Shown one piece after another: positions 48,540 through 57,001 of a stretch of 64,000 nt of DNA (its first letter is position 1; every line of letters begins with the position of its first letter). Source of the stretch: Pseudoalteromonas sp. DL-6 (GTDB lineage Bacteria > Pseudomonadota > Gammaproteobacteria > Enterobacterales > Alteromonadaceae); the NCBI RefSeq assembly GCF_004328665.1, contig NZ_CP019771.1, positions 1 through 64,000 of the forward strand. The letters are read 5' to 3'. A program made the position numbers and the translations under genes. The notes below the pieces were generated by a model, which saw only the letters and a program-made list of their open reading frames with translations, made no database searches and was not told the DNA's origin.

Positions 48540-50125
48540 ATTTTTTGCTCCTGAGTACTTATATGTAGACGCTTTTTAGTTTGCAGCCCAGTACGTAATT
48601 TTTCGGTTTGTAACAAAAACAGTAAACCGAACAGTAAAAACAAACTATCAAACATGAATAAAGCCCACTGATCGTTACGTAAATACTGAATTATATTACC
48701 TTCAGTGGTGAGCGCATTAACCACTGGCACACTAAAACAGGCAATACTGTTTATAGCCGCCATAACACACCATTGCAGCTTGTCACGCTTTACAAAGGCA
48801 ATGATGAACACACATAGCCAAGTTAAAAAGAAAGCGAGTATTTCTTTATCCGCGCGCTCAGCAACCTGTTTACTGAGTAAACGATTAGCCAAAAAGAAAG
48901 CCGATGTAGCCAAGGGCAGTCCCATCAATGTTCCTAGATTTAACCCTTCAACTAGCTTTAGCCCCCAAGATGGCTGAGTATTTTTTTTCATTCTTTCGCG
49001 TAAGCGCTTAGCCCACATTATGCAGCCTGTCGCTATCATAATGCAGCCAGCAATGCCGCCTAAAAAATATAAACCGCGCAGTAATGGCTCTGCAAAACGC
49101 CCAGTGTGCATTGAATTTAAAGACTCATACAGCGCTTTACTGCCGGTGAGTTCATCATCAGTTTGTGCGATGAGTTCACCCGTTACGCCATTGAATATAA
49201 GGCGCGGAGTTTGATCACGCAGCGCCTTACCAGGGCTTACCAATACCATAATCGTGGCAGCCGCTTTGTTAGGGTTACTGATCATTACACGGTTTATATC
49301 GGCGTTTGGCCACTTAGTATAAACCTGATCCAAAATAGTCTTCACAGGCACAAGTTCAGCTTCGCCCTTTGCTTTATTATTAATGGGGTTACTAGGAGAA
49401 AAGTCTTTAAAAAAGCCAGTCATACCTTCTTCATAAACAGTATTAACAGGGTGGGGAAACAGCATAAATATCAGAGTAATAATCCCGGTGTAGGTAATCA
49501 TTAAATGAAACGGTAAGGCAAATACCGAACTTAAATTATGCACATCTAACCAGCTACGGCTGCCTTTATTAGCTCTAAAAACAAACATATCTTTAAAAAT
49601 ACGTTTGTGAATCACTATCCCTGATATCAGCGCAATAAGCATAAACAAGCTAGCAAAACAGACTATCCAACGTGCTGTTTTTACATCAATATAATGTAAG
49701 TCAAAATGCAAACGATAAAAGAAATTACCCCCTCGAGTATCTACAAAAGGCGGTAAAGGTTGCATGGTATTTGGGTCTAAACGACTATTATTAAACGATG
49801 CCCTGCGCTGTCCAGGCTCTTTTGGCTTTGCAAAACCATACGTTAAATAAGGTATACGCTCTTCAGGAAGGGTTATCCGCCAATTAGGCGCATTAGGGGC
49901 TTGAGCATTTAAATACTCAACGCCAGTTATTATTTGTTGCTTTTGCGCGCCAATACGGTCTGTCTGTTGCTCAATATTATGAATACTTGGCTGATTCCAT
50001 AAGCTCACTTCATCTCTAAAAAAGCTAATAGTGCCTGCAAAAAATATTAAATACAGTAACCAACACACGAGTAAACCTACCCATGTATGTAACCAGGTCA
50101 TTGAGCGAAAAAAACTCCCTTTCAT
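48536..50125 (-). CDS. PepSY-associated membrane protein, iron-type
   Basis: Protein of 529 residues from ATG 50125, which follows GAAGGGATGGTT and overlaps the upstream stop (ATGA); the longer frame starts inside the neighbour. Membrane helices lie at about 10-32, 150-175, 200-225 and 345-370, with further helices near the C-terminus. A PepSY-type periplasmic region lies between. The family (PiuB-like) is linked to siderophore-iron reduction or release at the inner membrane. The conserved FYRLHFDLHYID and WLDVHNLSSVFALPFHLM carry the His pattern typical of the family. It is the middle gene of a three-gene operon. Confidence 0.87.
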   Translation of the reverse strand: MKGSFFRSMTWLHTWVGLLVCWLLYLIFFAGTISFFRDEVSLWNQPSIHNIEQQTDRIGAQKQQIITGVEYLNAQAPNAPNWRITLPEERIPYLTYGFAKPKEPGQRRASFNNSRLDPNTMQPLPPFVDTRGGNFFYRLHFDLHYIDVKTARWIVCFASLFMLIALISGIVIHKRIFKDMFVFRANKGSRSWLDVHNLSSVFALPFHLMITYTGIITLIFMLFPHPVNTVYEEGMTGFFKDFSPSNPINNKAKGEAELVPVKTILDQVYTKWPNADINRVMISNPNKAAATIMVLVSPGKALRDQTPRLIFNGVTGELIAQTDDELTGSKALYESLNSMHTGRFAEPLLRGLYFLGGIAGCIMIATGCIMWAKRLRERMKKNTQPSWGLKLVEGLNLGTLMGLPLATSAFFLANRLLSKQVAERADKEILAFFLTWLCVFIIAFVKRDKLQWCVMAAINSIACFSVPVVNALTTEGNIIQYLRNDQWALFMFDSLFLLFGLLFLLQTEKLRTGLQTKKRLHISTQEQKI

Positions 50126-50490
50126 AACCATCCCTTCATTAACGACAATGTAAAAAATTGCACTGCAATACTTAGTAAAATACTGATCCAAACTGTTTTT
50201 AACGACTGAAGATAAAAACTATAAATAAACACCAGTGCATAAATTAAAATACTCGCGGAGACACTTAAAAGAACCGCGTCAACTTTAGAGACCGGCACCA
50301 CAACACTTAACAGCGACACACTGACGGCAGTAAAAAAATACCCGCCCACAATGGCGATAAAAAAACGCGATAAAACCGCTAATTCATAGTTAAAGCGCTG
50401 TATAAAAAAGCTTAACTTAGATAAAACAGGTGGTGGAGAGTCTAAAAGACGGTTGTAGGCCTGCATAAACTGCAAATTCCTTTTAAACAT
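50122..50490 (-). CDS. DUF3649-like membrane protein
   Basis: Protein of 122 residues (or 114 from Met9, which has AAGGAA about ten bases upstream) with three hydrophobic segments. The pattern GGYFFTAVSVSLLSVVVP and ILIYALVFIYSFYL matches the small protein that precedes PepSY in siderophore loci. First gene of the operon; a Fur-like site within a long inverted repeat lies just upstream. The last helix contains WISILLS, from the dispersed repeat. Confidence 0.78.
   Translation of the reverse strand: MFKRNLQFMQAYNRLLDSPPPVLSKLSFFIQRFNYELAVLSRFFIAIVGGYFFTAVSVSLLSVVVPVSKVDAVLLSVSASILIYALVFIYSFYLQSLKTVWISILLSIAVQFFTLSLMKGWL
50170..50191. repeat. TTAGTAAAATACTGATC repeat inside the DUF3649-like gene
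   Basis: Identical over 22 bases to 48384-48405 and in the same reading frame on the minus strand. Confidence 0.8.
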
Positions 50491-50522
50491 AGCTAAAAAA
50501 GATGGCCGTATTATATCGCCAA

Positions 50523-50557
50523 CAAATACAAAAGATAGTAATTCTTATTTGTATTTG
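50523..50557. promoter_or_regulatory. inverted repeat with Fur-like core, upstream of PepSY operon
   Basis: Perfect ten-base arms CAAATACAAA/TTTGTATTTG enclose AGATAGTAATTCTTA, which matches the 7-1-7 Fur pattern TGATAATNATTATCA at about 10 of 14 positions on the minus strand. It is 33-67 bp before the first gene. Iron repression would fit the PepSY family. Confidence 0.45.
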
Positions 50558-50579
50558 GGTAAAATAGATATTTAATTAA

Positions 50580-50940
50580 GTTAGTTAAATACTGATCTAT
50601 ATAAAGATTAAAAATCAGCTATAAAAACAACACATTTAAGGGAATGCTTTTACTAGATGCGTCGTTGTTATCTACTAAATACATATAACCGCACTAAACA
50701 CACGTCAGCTATAAAATGAGCAGCCTGCTAATAATTAAAGGGCTTTTAAACTTTAAGTATTCTACAAATAACGCGGGATCAGTATTTTACTAACAAAACA
50801 TAAAATTCCGCTGAAATAAACCGACTTTTTACTAACTTACTACCTGAGAGAGCGAACAAAGTACCAAAACGTTGAAAAAACAGACAGGAAAAATTAAATT
50901 TTATACTTTTTAACCGCTATGTTAGTAAAAATCTGATCTT
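50580..50940. repeat. cluster of GTTAGTAAAAATCTGATCT motifs in the 50.5-51.4 kb spacer
   Basis: Copies at 50580 (forward), 50777 (inverted), 50818 (inverted, CCGACTTTTTACTAAC) and 50921 (forward). The spacer 50491-51424 has no gene that I can support. It is AT-rich and precedes the pilin-like gene, so its right part should hold that promoter. Confidence 0.6.
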
Positions 50941-51424
50941 TAATATCTGTGGTTTAATTAGTACTGACTTTAACTGTGCAAATAACAATAAAGATAAAAT
51001 GAGAAAATTATGCTTAATAAATAAACATTTCGCATAGATGTTGCAGGTGTGTATTTTAGCGTTTAAGCATAGAGCTCATAGCAAAAAAACTATAGCACTG
51101 CCATACAAGGCTTAAATAATGGTTCTGAAAAATAAAAAACAGCTAATAAACATTATTATAGGCTCAAAATCAATTAAGCCACTCTAGCCAAGCCTTAAAA
51201 TATGCCTAAAGTAAAACTAACATTGGTGTTATTTTTCTTGTTGCAATTTTCTGATCAAAATTAATAGTTTTATACTGCCCACCCCCTAAAAAACAGCAGA
51301 CATGTTAACAAATCATTTCATTTTAATAACAATTGTGTTTAAATCCGAAACAATGGATTGAGATAACTCTCTAAACTAACTTGCACGGAAGTAAAAAATA
51401 ATAATTTTTAAAAATGGAAAAACT

Positions 51425-51934
51425 ATGAATAAAAAAATCTTTGCTGCTTCCGCTTTACTAGCAATCTCGTCAACTTCTTTACTTGCATCTAACCAAACAT
51501 TTCAAGCAAGTGTAAACGGTTGGACTGAGCCTACTTTTGCAGAAGATAGCGCACTCCACTTTGGTAAAATTCGTCTAGCTACCAGCTCAACATGTTCGAT
51601 GGATAATGCAGGCGTTGTATCGGGTGACTGTGATGCGTCAGATGCAAACATTCAATTAGGTGGAATTACGGTATCTGGTTTAGCACCAAATTCAGCAATG
51701 AATATTACTGTATCTGGAAGCACAGGCACCAACTTAACTTTTGCTCCAGTAACAACGGCTACAGATGGAACAACCAGTGTAACAACTGCTGACAATGTTG
51801 CGTCTGCTTTCACTACTGATGCAAGTGCAACAGATATTACTGTTAATGTATATGGTGATATGACGGTTGATTCTACACTAACAGCGGGCGCTGCTTACAC
51901 TGTAGATTACACTGTAGATGTGTCTTTCCAATAA
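51425..51934 (+). CDS. DUF4402-like pilus/surface subunit
   Basis: Protein of 169 residues with a signal peptide (cleavage after about LLA, residue 21). The mature part is rich in Thr, Ala, Asp and Ser with beta-strand alternation. The N-terminal LHFGKIRLA and the C-terminal VYGDMTVDSTLTAGAAYTVD resemble DUF4402-type subunits. Two Cys (57 and 69) could make one disulfide. It is followed by a chaperone and an usher gene, so it is the presumed major exported subunit. Two strong hairpins follow it. Confidence 0.75.
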   Translation: MNKKIFAASALLAISSTSLLASNQTFQASVNGWTEPTFAEDSALHFGKIRLATSSTCSMDNAGVVSGDCDASDANIQLGGITVSGLAPNSAMNITVSGSTGTNLTFAPVTTATDGTTSVTTADNVASAFTTDASATDITVNVYGDMTVDSTLTAGAAYTVDYTVDVSFQ

Positions 51935-51945
51935 GACTATGAAAG

Positions 51946-51990
51946 CTGAGGCAATAATAACTTATGAAGTGAGCCTCAGTTTATTTTTTT
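51946..51990 (+). terminator. terminator after the subunit gene
   Basis: Stem CTGAGGC/GCCTCAG with a 20-base loop, then TTTATTTTTTT. Incomplete termination here would give more subunit than usher mRNA. Confidence 0.65.
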
Positions 51991-52018
51991 GCGCAATTGC
52001 GCATTAAAAATAAAATGT

Positions 52019-52042
52019 GTGGAGCATCGCGCTCCACTTTTT
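52019..52042 (+). terminator. second hairpin between subunit and chaperone
   Basis: Stem GTGGAGC/GCTCCAC with an ATCGC loop, followed by TTTTT, only about 25 bp before the chaperone start. Confidence 0.65.
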
Positions 52043-52066
52043 ATTATCATGTTGTTGAGTTGTCCC

Positions 52067-52834
52067 ATGATGCTTAAACTTTTTTGTTGGGCTGCCCTTT
52101 GCCTAACTCTTTTACTACCTGAAATTTGTAATGCCAACCTTGCGCTGTCTGAATACCGCTTATACTTTGATGGACGTACTAAAAATAATTCACTACTTAT
52201 CCGCAATACCTCTGATAAAAACCTCGATTTTAAACTTGTTGTTACCCATAAAGATATGACCGAAGAAGGGGCGCTTATAGATGTTACCCCACAACAAGTT
52301 GAAGGGCGCTCTGCCAAAAACATGCTACGGTTTTCACCACGTCGCGGCACTATTGCCCCCAAAGGGATGCAAGCTATCAGAATGACCGTTCGCAAAAAAG
52401 CCGAGCTTGTTGTTGGCGAATACAGAGCGGTGCTTAAAATTATAGCCTCTGAGTCACAAGACCCCGACATTGAAGGAATAAGCATTAGACCTAAGGTTGC
52501 TTACAGCGTGCCTGTTATTGTTCGTCATGGCCAATTAGAAGCTGACTCAGAATTAATAAACCCGCAATTAATTACCCAAAATGGACGTCCAACTTTGACA
52601 TTTTTGCAAACACTCACAGGGAATCGCTCTGTGTATGGAAATTTTGAATTAGTTGATGAAAATAATTTAATGGTTGGTGAAATAACCAATGTGGCCGTTT
52701 ATACCCCTTTATCACGTCGCAAGGTATACATCACTTTACAAGCTCCAGTAACTGGGCCTTTGACACTCAATTACAAAGAAAACGAACTCTACGGCGGTAA
52801 AATCGAGTTAGCGATCCCCATTAATATCAAATAG
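52067..52834 (+). CDS. PapD-like periplasmic chaperone
   Basis: About 255 residues from ATG 52067 (MMLKLFCWAALCLTLLLP, signal peptide to about CNA). ATG 52049 is an alternative, and the longer open frame covers the terminators and is rejected. The N-terminal immunoglobulin-like domain shows LSEYRLYFDGRTKNNSLLI, RNTSDKNLDF and RFSPRRGTIAPKGMQAIRM followed by GEYRAVLKI, the usual chaperone beta-strand pattern. It would bind the DUF4402-like subunit and deliver it to the usher. Confidence 0.8.
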   Translation: MMLKLFCWAALCLTLLLPEICNANLALSEYRLYFDGRTKNNSLLIRNTSDKNLDFKLVVTHKDMTEEGALIDVTPQQVEGRSAKNMLRFSPRRGTIAPKGMQAIRMTVRKKAELVVGEYRAVLKIIASESQDPDIEGISIRPKVAYSVPVIVRHGQLEADSELINPQLITQNGRPTLTFLQTLTGNRSVYGNFELVDENNLMVGEITNVAVYTPLSRRKVYITLQAPVTGPLTLNYKENELYGGKIELAIPINIK

Positions 52835-52837
52835 CAA

Positions 52838-55800
52838 ATGCTAAACATAAACGCCTTGTGCTGTGGTATAGCGACTCGCTTATTACTTTGTACATTACTG
52901 TTAATTGCACCCAAAGCAATCTTCGCAAAACAGTTACCGACTCTTTATCAATGGCCTATTGATGAGGAGTCTTTTGTGATTATAAATGTAAGAGTTAATG
53001 GCCGTTCTGTTGTCTCCGACTTAGAAGCTTACTATTCAAAATCAAATAAGTTGCTATTGCCCATAAGCGCCCTAAAATCAACCATGGGAATTAGCTTAAA
53101 TGTGTCACAAAATACACTGGCTGCTAAAGTTGATTCAAGTGAGCTGGTGCTTAATACTGAGCTTTCCTCAGCTTTAGCCCCTTCAGAAAATGTTTCATTG
53201 TGGGCTGTCGATGACTACGACCACTATGTTGATTTATCTGTTATAAATACACTTTTAAATACCGACTCGCGCTTTGATTACTCGCTAATGCAGGTTTCAT
53301 TTTCGAGTAGCTTGCTTACTCATAATGACAGCGAAGTCATCAACGAGATTACAAAACAAGTTAAATCCAAAGCACTGCAATACGACCACTTTATAGACGA
53401 CCAATACCAAACGCTAACCTACCCCGTGTCTGAATATTCGCTATCAGCAAGCTATAAATCGTCTAATAATCGTTATCAGGGGCTACTCAGGCTTAATAGC
53501 TACTTTGACTTATTTCATCATCGAGCTGAACTACGATTCAACAAAAACGAAAACACCGCTAATACCTTTTTAAAAATAACTAAAGACTTTAACTTAAGTG
53601 AACAAGATCACTCACTGGCACGCATTCACTACCAATTGGGAGATATTCAATCTCAGTCAGATCAGCTTATTACTAGCTCAAACCAAGGCCGGGGATTTTA
53701 TATTTCAAATGCTAACCCGCATTCGGCACAAAATTTTTCAACTATCACCATTGAAGAACCGGCATTACCAGGCTGGCAAGCAGAGCTGCATCGAAATGGC
53801 CAATTTATTGCCACGACTCAAGCTAACAACGAAAATTTGGTTCGATTTACCGATGTTGAAACTTTTTATGGCAACAATATCTTTGAAATTAAACTTTTTG
53901 GCTCACAGGGCGAGCAAGTTACACGCACTCAAAAATATACAATAGGGCAAGACGCACTATCGCCCGGAAAAATAAGCTATCAGGTGGAGTTTTTAGAAAC
54001 AGATAAAAGCGTTTTTAATCAATCAAGCAACTCCTCAACAGCGATGAGTAATGCCTTTAAAAGTAATCTCTCTTATGGCATTAGTGAGTTTATTACATAT
54101 GACGCTCAAATTACTCATTTGCAAACTGACCAGAATAACAGCAGCTACCTATCATCTGGGCTAAACACACTTACAGATCACGGCAGTTACCGTTTTTTAG
54201 CCACAAAACAACTCGATGCTGGCTATGCTTATTTTGCCGGTTTTAGAGGCCTACTTTCTAATAAACTTTATAACGATATCAATGTTAATGTTGAATACAG
54301 TGCCCTTAATAACTTTTCTAGCGCTTTATTTGTAGCACAAGAGAACTCACTCAAAAATAGGCTGTCACTGAGCCTCAATGGCCGGACTGATTTCTTTAAC
54401 TCTCTTAACTGGAATATGAGGTGGAACAATGAAGTACGTAAAAATACGAACACTAAAAATCGATTCTCATTAGGCATCAATAAAAGTTATGTCGGAGGAA
54501 CATGGTCAAGCCAACTATTTTATGATGACGATACAAATAACCTAATAAACCGGCTTTATTCTTCAATAGATATTGCCTCTTGGAAATGGACCAACACCTT
54601 AGATTGGCAGGCTAATAATGGCGCAGAACTCACTCGTTTGAGAAGTAGTTTACGCTGGCCACAAACACAAAGCACCTTTAATCAAACCCAGCTGACGTAT
54701 CAGTCTAACTCTGCGGCAAGTACGCTTTTAAATCATCAATATACTTACCGCCATGAGATATTTAATATACAAGTATCAGGGCAAGTTGATAATCAAGGAG
54801 ATTGGCGCTTATCTTTAGGTTTAAATGGCACATTTAGTTTTGATCATTTAGAAGCAGACTTTAACTTTGACACTCCTCGCTCATTAAATTCCGGGCAAAT
54901 AGAAGTTAGTTCGTTCATAGATTGGAATGAAAATGAAATCTTTGATCAAGGCGATGAGCCAATTCAAGACGTTAATTTTACTGGCAACTACCTATGGCGA
55001 AATAAATACACCAATAATGACGGAAAGGTCTTGCTACCAAGCAGTTACGGTGGCCAGGTTTTAGATGTTAATTTACGATCGTTGTCTAATCCTTACTTGC
55101 AGCCCTCTTTAGGGAAAATTAAAACATTGGCTCATAGAGGCGGACAAACCAAAGTAAATATTCCTTTAGTGGTCTACAACGAGGTTGAGGGGACTATTTA
55201 TCTATCGAGCAATGAAAAGAGTAAACCTATCGCAGGACTCACGGTTGTACTTAAAGAAAAAGACGCCGAAAAGCATTATTCAACGGTCACTGAATATGAT
55301 GGTTATTATTATTTCCCCAATGTTTCTCAAGGAAATTATATACTTGAAATAGAAAAAAATGAGCAACTCTCAGAAAACATAACCATAAAAAACCTTCCTG
55401 AGCGGGTCATCACTAAAAAAAGCGGCGATACCATAATATTGCAAGATATTATTGTATACACAAATAACGCTGATAACTTAACTAAACAAGCTACAATAGC
55501 GGCTGAATCAAACCAACAAACACCTTATTTTGTGCAATTAGGCGTATTCAAAAAGTTTCAATCGGCACTTATTGTTGCGAATAAAATTGATAAAGCAGCC
55601 TATGCTTTGCAGTTATATAAGCATGAAAGTCGTGATAGCTATTACCTCGTTGCAGGCCCATATAAAAATGCAGCTAAAGCACAACAAACCATTAATGATG
55701 TTTATTCAATACCAGCGTTTCATGGCAGCTTTATGGTTGATGCAAGGCGATATGGCTCACCACAGTGGCGAAAAATAGGAGATTGGAGCAATGTGGAAAC

Positions 55801-56056
55801 CAAAAATACTGAGACTTATTTTTGCCAGTATGGTGCATATACCTCTAAAAAATCAGTTAATAAAAAACTGCTAAAAGAAAATCCATCACTGTTTATAGCA
55901 GAACAAGCAATAAAAGGTAAAGCCCATTATTTGATGCTGTCAGGACCTCATAATGCAAAGCAAACAGCCTGTGATACGCAAGTGATTAAACAAATAAAAG
56001 GGCTCACCACCGCGATAAAGAAACCTTGGCACAGCATTTTTACTATAAATCAGTAG
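52838..56056 (+). CDS. outer-membrane usher (alpha/CS1-type) with two C-terminal SPOR domains
   Basis: Protein of 1072 residues with a signal peptide (about 1-30). The body (about 60-700) is a beta-barrel-like usher of the alpha/CS1 (CooC/TcfC-like) kind. At about 690-710 there is a Ca-binding-like FIDWNENEIFDQGDEPIQD, as in SdrD/carboxypeptidase-regulatory-like domains, followed by a further beta domain with EYDGYYYFPNVSQGNYILE (about 770-880). The C-terminus has two SPOR-like units: PYFVQLGVF to YYLVAGPY (about 890-968) and TYFCQYGAY to YLMLSGP (about 987-1065). SPOR domains bind denuded septal peptidoglycan, which is unusual for an usher. It begins three bases after the chaperone stop. Confidence 0.82.
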   Translation: MLNINALCCGIATRLLLCTLLLIAPKAIFAKQLPTLYQWPIDEESFVIINVRVNGRSVVSDLEAYYSKSNKLLLPISALKSTMGISLNVSQNTLAAKVDSSELVLNTELSSALAPSENVSLWAVDDYDHYVDLSVINTLLNTDSRFDYSLMQVSFSSSLLTHNDSEVINEITKQVKSKALQYDHFIDDQYQTLTYPVSEYSLSASYKSSNNRYQGLLRLNSYFDLFHHRAELRFNKNENTANTFLKITKDFNLSEQDHSLARIHYQLGDIQSQSDQLITSSNQGRGFYISNANPHSAQNFSTITIEEPALPGWQAELHRNGQFIATTQANNENLVRFTDVETFYGNNIFEIKLFGSQGEQVTRTQKYTIGQDALSPGKISYQVEFLETDKSVFNQSSNSSTAMSNAFKSNLSYGISEFITYDAQITHLQTDQNNSSYLSSGLNTLTDHGSYRFLATKQLDAGYAYFAGFRGLLSNKLYNDINVNVEYSALNNFSSALFVAQENSLKNRLSLSLNGRTDFFNSLNWNMRWNNEVRKNTNTKNRFSLGINKSYVGGTWSSQLFYDDDTNNLINRLYSSIDIASWKWTNTLDWQANNGAELTRLRSSLRWPQTQSTFNQTQLTYQSNSAASTLLNHQYTYRHEIFNIQVSGQVDNQGDWRLSLGLNGTFSFDHLEADFNFDTPRSLNSGQIEVSSFIDWNENEIFDQGDEPIQDVNFTGNYLWRNKYTNNDGKVLLPSSYGGQVLDVNLRSLSNPYLQPSLGKIKTLAHRGGQTKVNIPLVVYNEVEGTIYLSSNEKSKPIAGLTVVLKEKDAEKHYSTVTEYDGYYYFPNVSQGNYILEIEKNEQLSENITIKNLPERVITKKSGDTIILQDIIVYTNNADNLTKQATIAAESNQQTPYFVQLGVFKKFQSALIVANKIDKAAYALQLYKHESRDSYYLVAGPYKNAAKAQQTINDVYSIPAFHGSFMVDARRYGSPQWRKIGDWSNVETKNTETYFCQYGAYTSKKSVNKKLLKENPSLFIAEQAIKGKAHYLMLSGPHNAKQTACDTQVIKQIKGLTTAIKKPWHSIFTINQ

Positions 56057-56372
56057 TAAAGTACTGCGCCTGTGTTTTGCCATCACTGTTTAAATGCGAC
56101 TCACATTTTATTTCACAACGCGCTCCCGCAGATTCAGCAACCCAAATCGATTGCGCGTTTTTTTTAATGTAACACGCAGAATACAGGGCATCTTCTTTTT
56201 GCGCTGCAACAACAAAGCAACGCTGAAAATCACCCAAAGCTAACACTTTGATTGGATAAACTTGTTCTTGTGCAATTACACCAGCACTAAATGTTTGTGA
56301 TGATTTAGCATAAACAGCATATGAAATAGCGAGCATACACACCAAAAGCATTAAAATAGATATTTGTTTCAT
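56043..56372 (-). CDS. small secreted Cys-containing protein
   Basis: Protein of 109 residues with a signal peptide (cleavage after about VYA). The mature part has four Cys (DFQRCFVVAA, SACYIKK, ARCEIKCES), so two disulfides are likely. No family was recognised. It overlaps the 3' end of the usher by 14 bases on the opposite strand, so it is outside that operon. Whether it takes part in the pilus-like system is unknown. Confidence 0.6.
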   Translation of the reverse strand: MKQISILMLLVCMLAISYAVYAKSSQTFSAGVIAQEQVYPIKVLALGDFQRCFVVAAQKEDALYSACYIKKNAQSIWVAESAGARCEIKCESHLNSDGKTQAQYFTTDL

Positions 56373-56534
56373 ATAATTAAAGCGAATTAAAAAACAATAT
56401 AGTAAGTGTAGAATAAATTAGTTTTTATGTGTTTATTTAACAAATATTAACTGTAAATAGCAATGACCGCTTGATTCACCACAAGTCAATGTACTGATGT
56501 TATAATACATTTTTTGCAAAAAGAGCGGGGCACT

Positions 56535-56948
56535 ATGTTAACTATTTCGAACACAGTAACCATTGATGAATGGGAAGTAGAGCTAAGCGCTATTCGTTCG
56601 CAAGGCGCTGGCGGACAAAATGTCAATAAAGTAGCCAGTGCTATACATTTACGCTTTGATATTAACCGCTCTAAATTGCCCGAGTTTTATAAAGAGCGGC
56701 TGCTTGCTTTAAACGACTCAAGAATAACTAAAGAAGGAGTGCTGGTCATTAAAGCCCAGAGCCATCGCACTCAAGAGCTCAATAGGGAAGATGCGCTAAA
56801 ACGGCTAAAAGATCTAATTTTAAGCGCCACTAAGGTTAATAAGGCACGTCGAGCCACCAAACCTAGCCGTAACTCACAGCGTAAGCGTATGGATAAAAAA
56901 ACCAAACACGGCCAAACCAAAGCTCTCCGCGGTAATATTAAGCTATAA
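56535..56948 (+). CDS. arfB: alternative ribosome-rescue factor ArfB
   Basis: Peptidyl-tRNA hydrolase that rescues ribosomes stalled on mRNA lacking a stop codon. It is 137 residues from ATG 56535; the open frame extends 21 bases further up from a TTG. The GGQ motif is GAGGQNVNK (Gly26, Gly27, Gln28). The basic C-terminal tail (KARRATKPSRNSQRKRMDKK), which enters the mRNA channel, is intact. It is a free-standing gene. Confidence 0.93.
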   Translation: MLTISNTVTIDEWEVELSAIRSQGAGGQNVNKVASAIHLRFDINRSKLPEFYKERLLALNDSRITKEGVLVIKAQSHRTQELNREDALKRLKDLILSATKVNKARRATKPSRNSQRKRMDKKTKHGQTKALRGNIKL

Positions 56949-56974
56949 CTTAAGTAACTCTGGTTAAGCATATA

Positions 56975-56999
56975 AAAAGGGCTGCGAATGCAGCCTTTA
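56975..56999. terminator. bidirectional terminator, arfB/DUF2955
   Basis: Stem AAAGGGCTGC/GCAGCCTTT (one bulged G) with a GAAT loop and A/T flanks, between two convergent genes. Confidence 0.65.
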
Positions 57000-57001
57000 A
57001 T

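Noticed and set aside
51976..52485. 169-codon minus-strand ORF across the chaperone gene
   Set aside because: Antisense to a gene with clear PapD-like motifs and covering two terminator hairpins.
56043..56372. Tip adhesin of the chaperone-usher locus
   Set aside because: Opposite strand, only 109 residues, no chaperone-binding beta-strand pattern.
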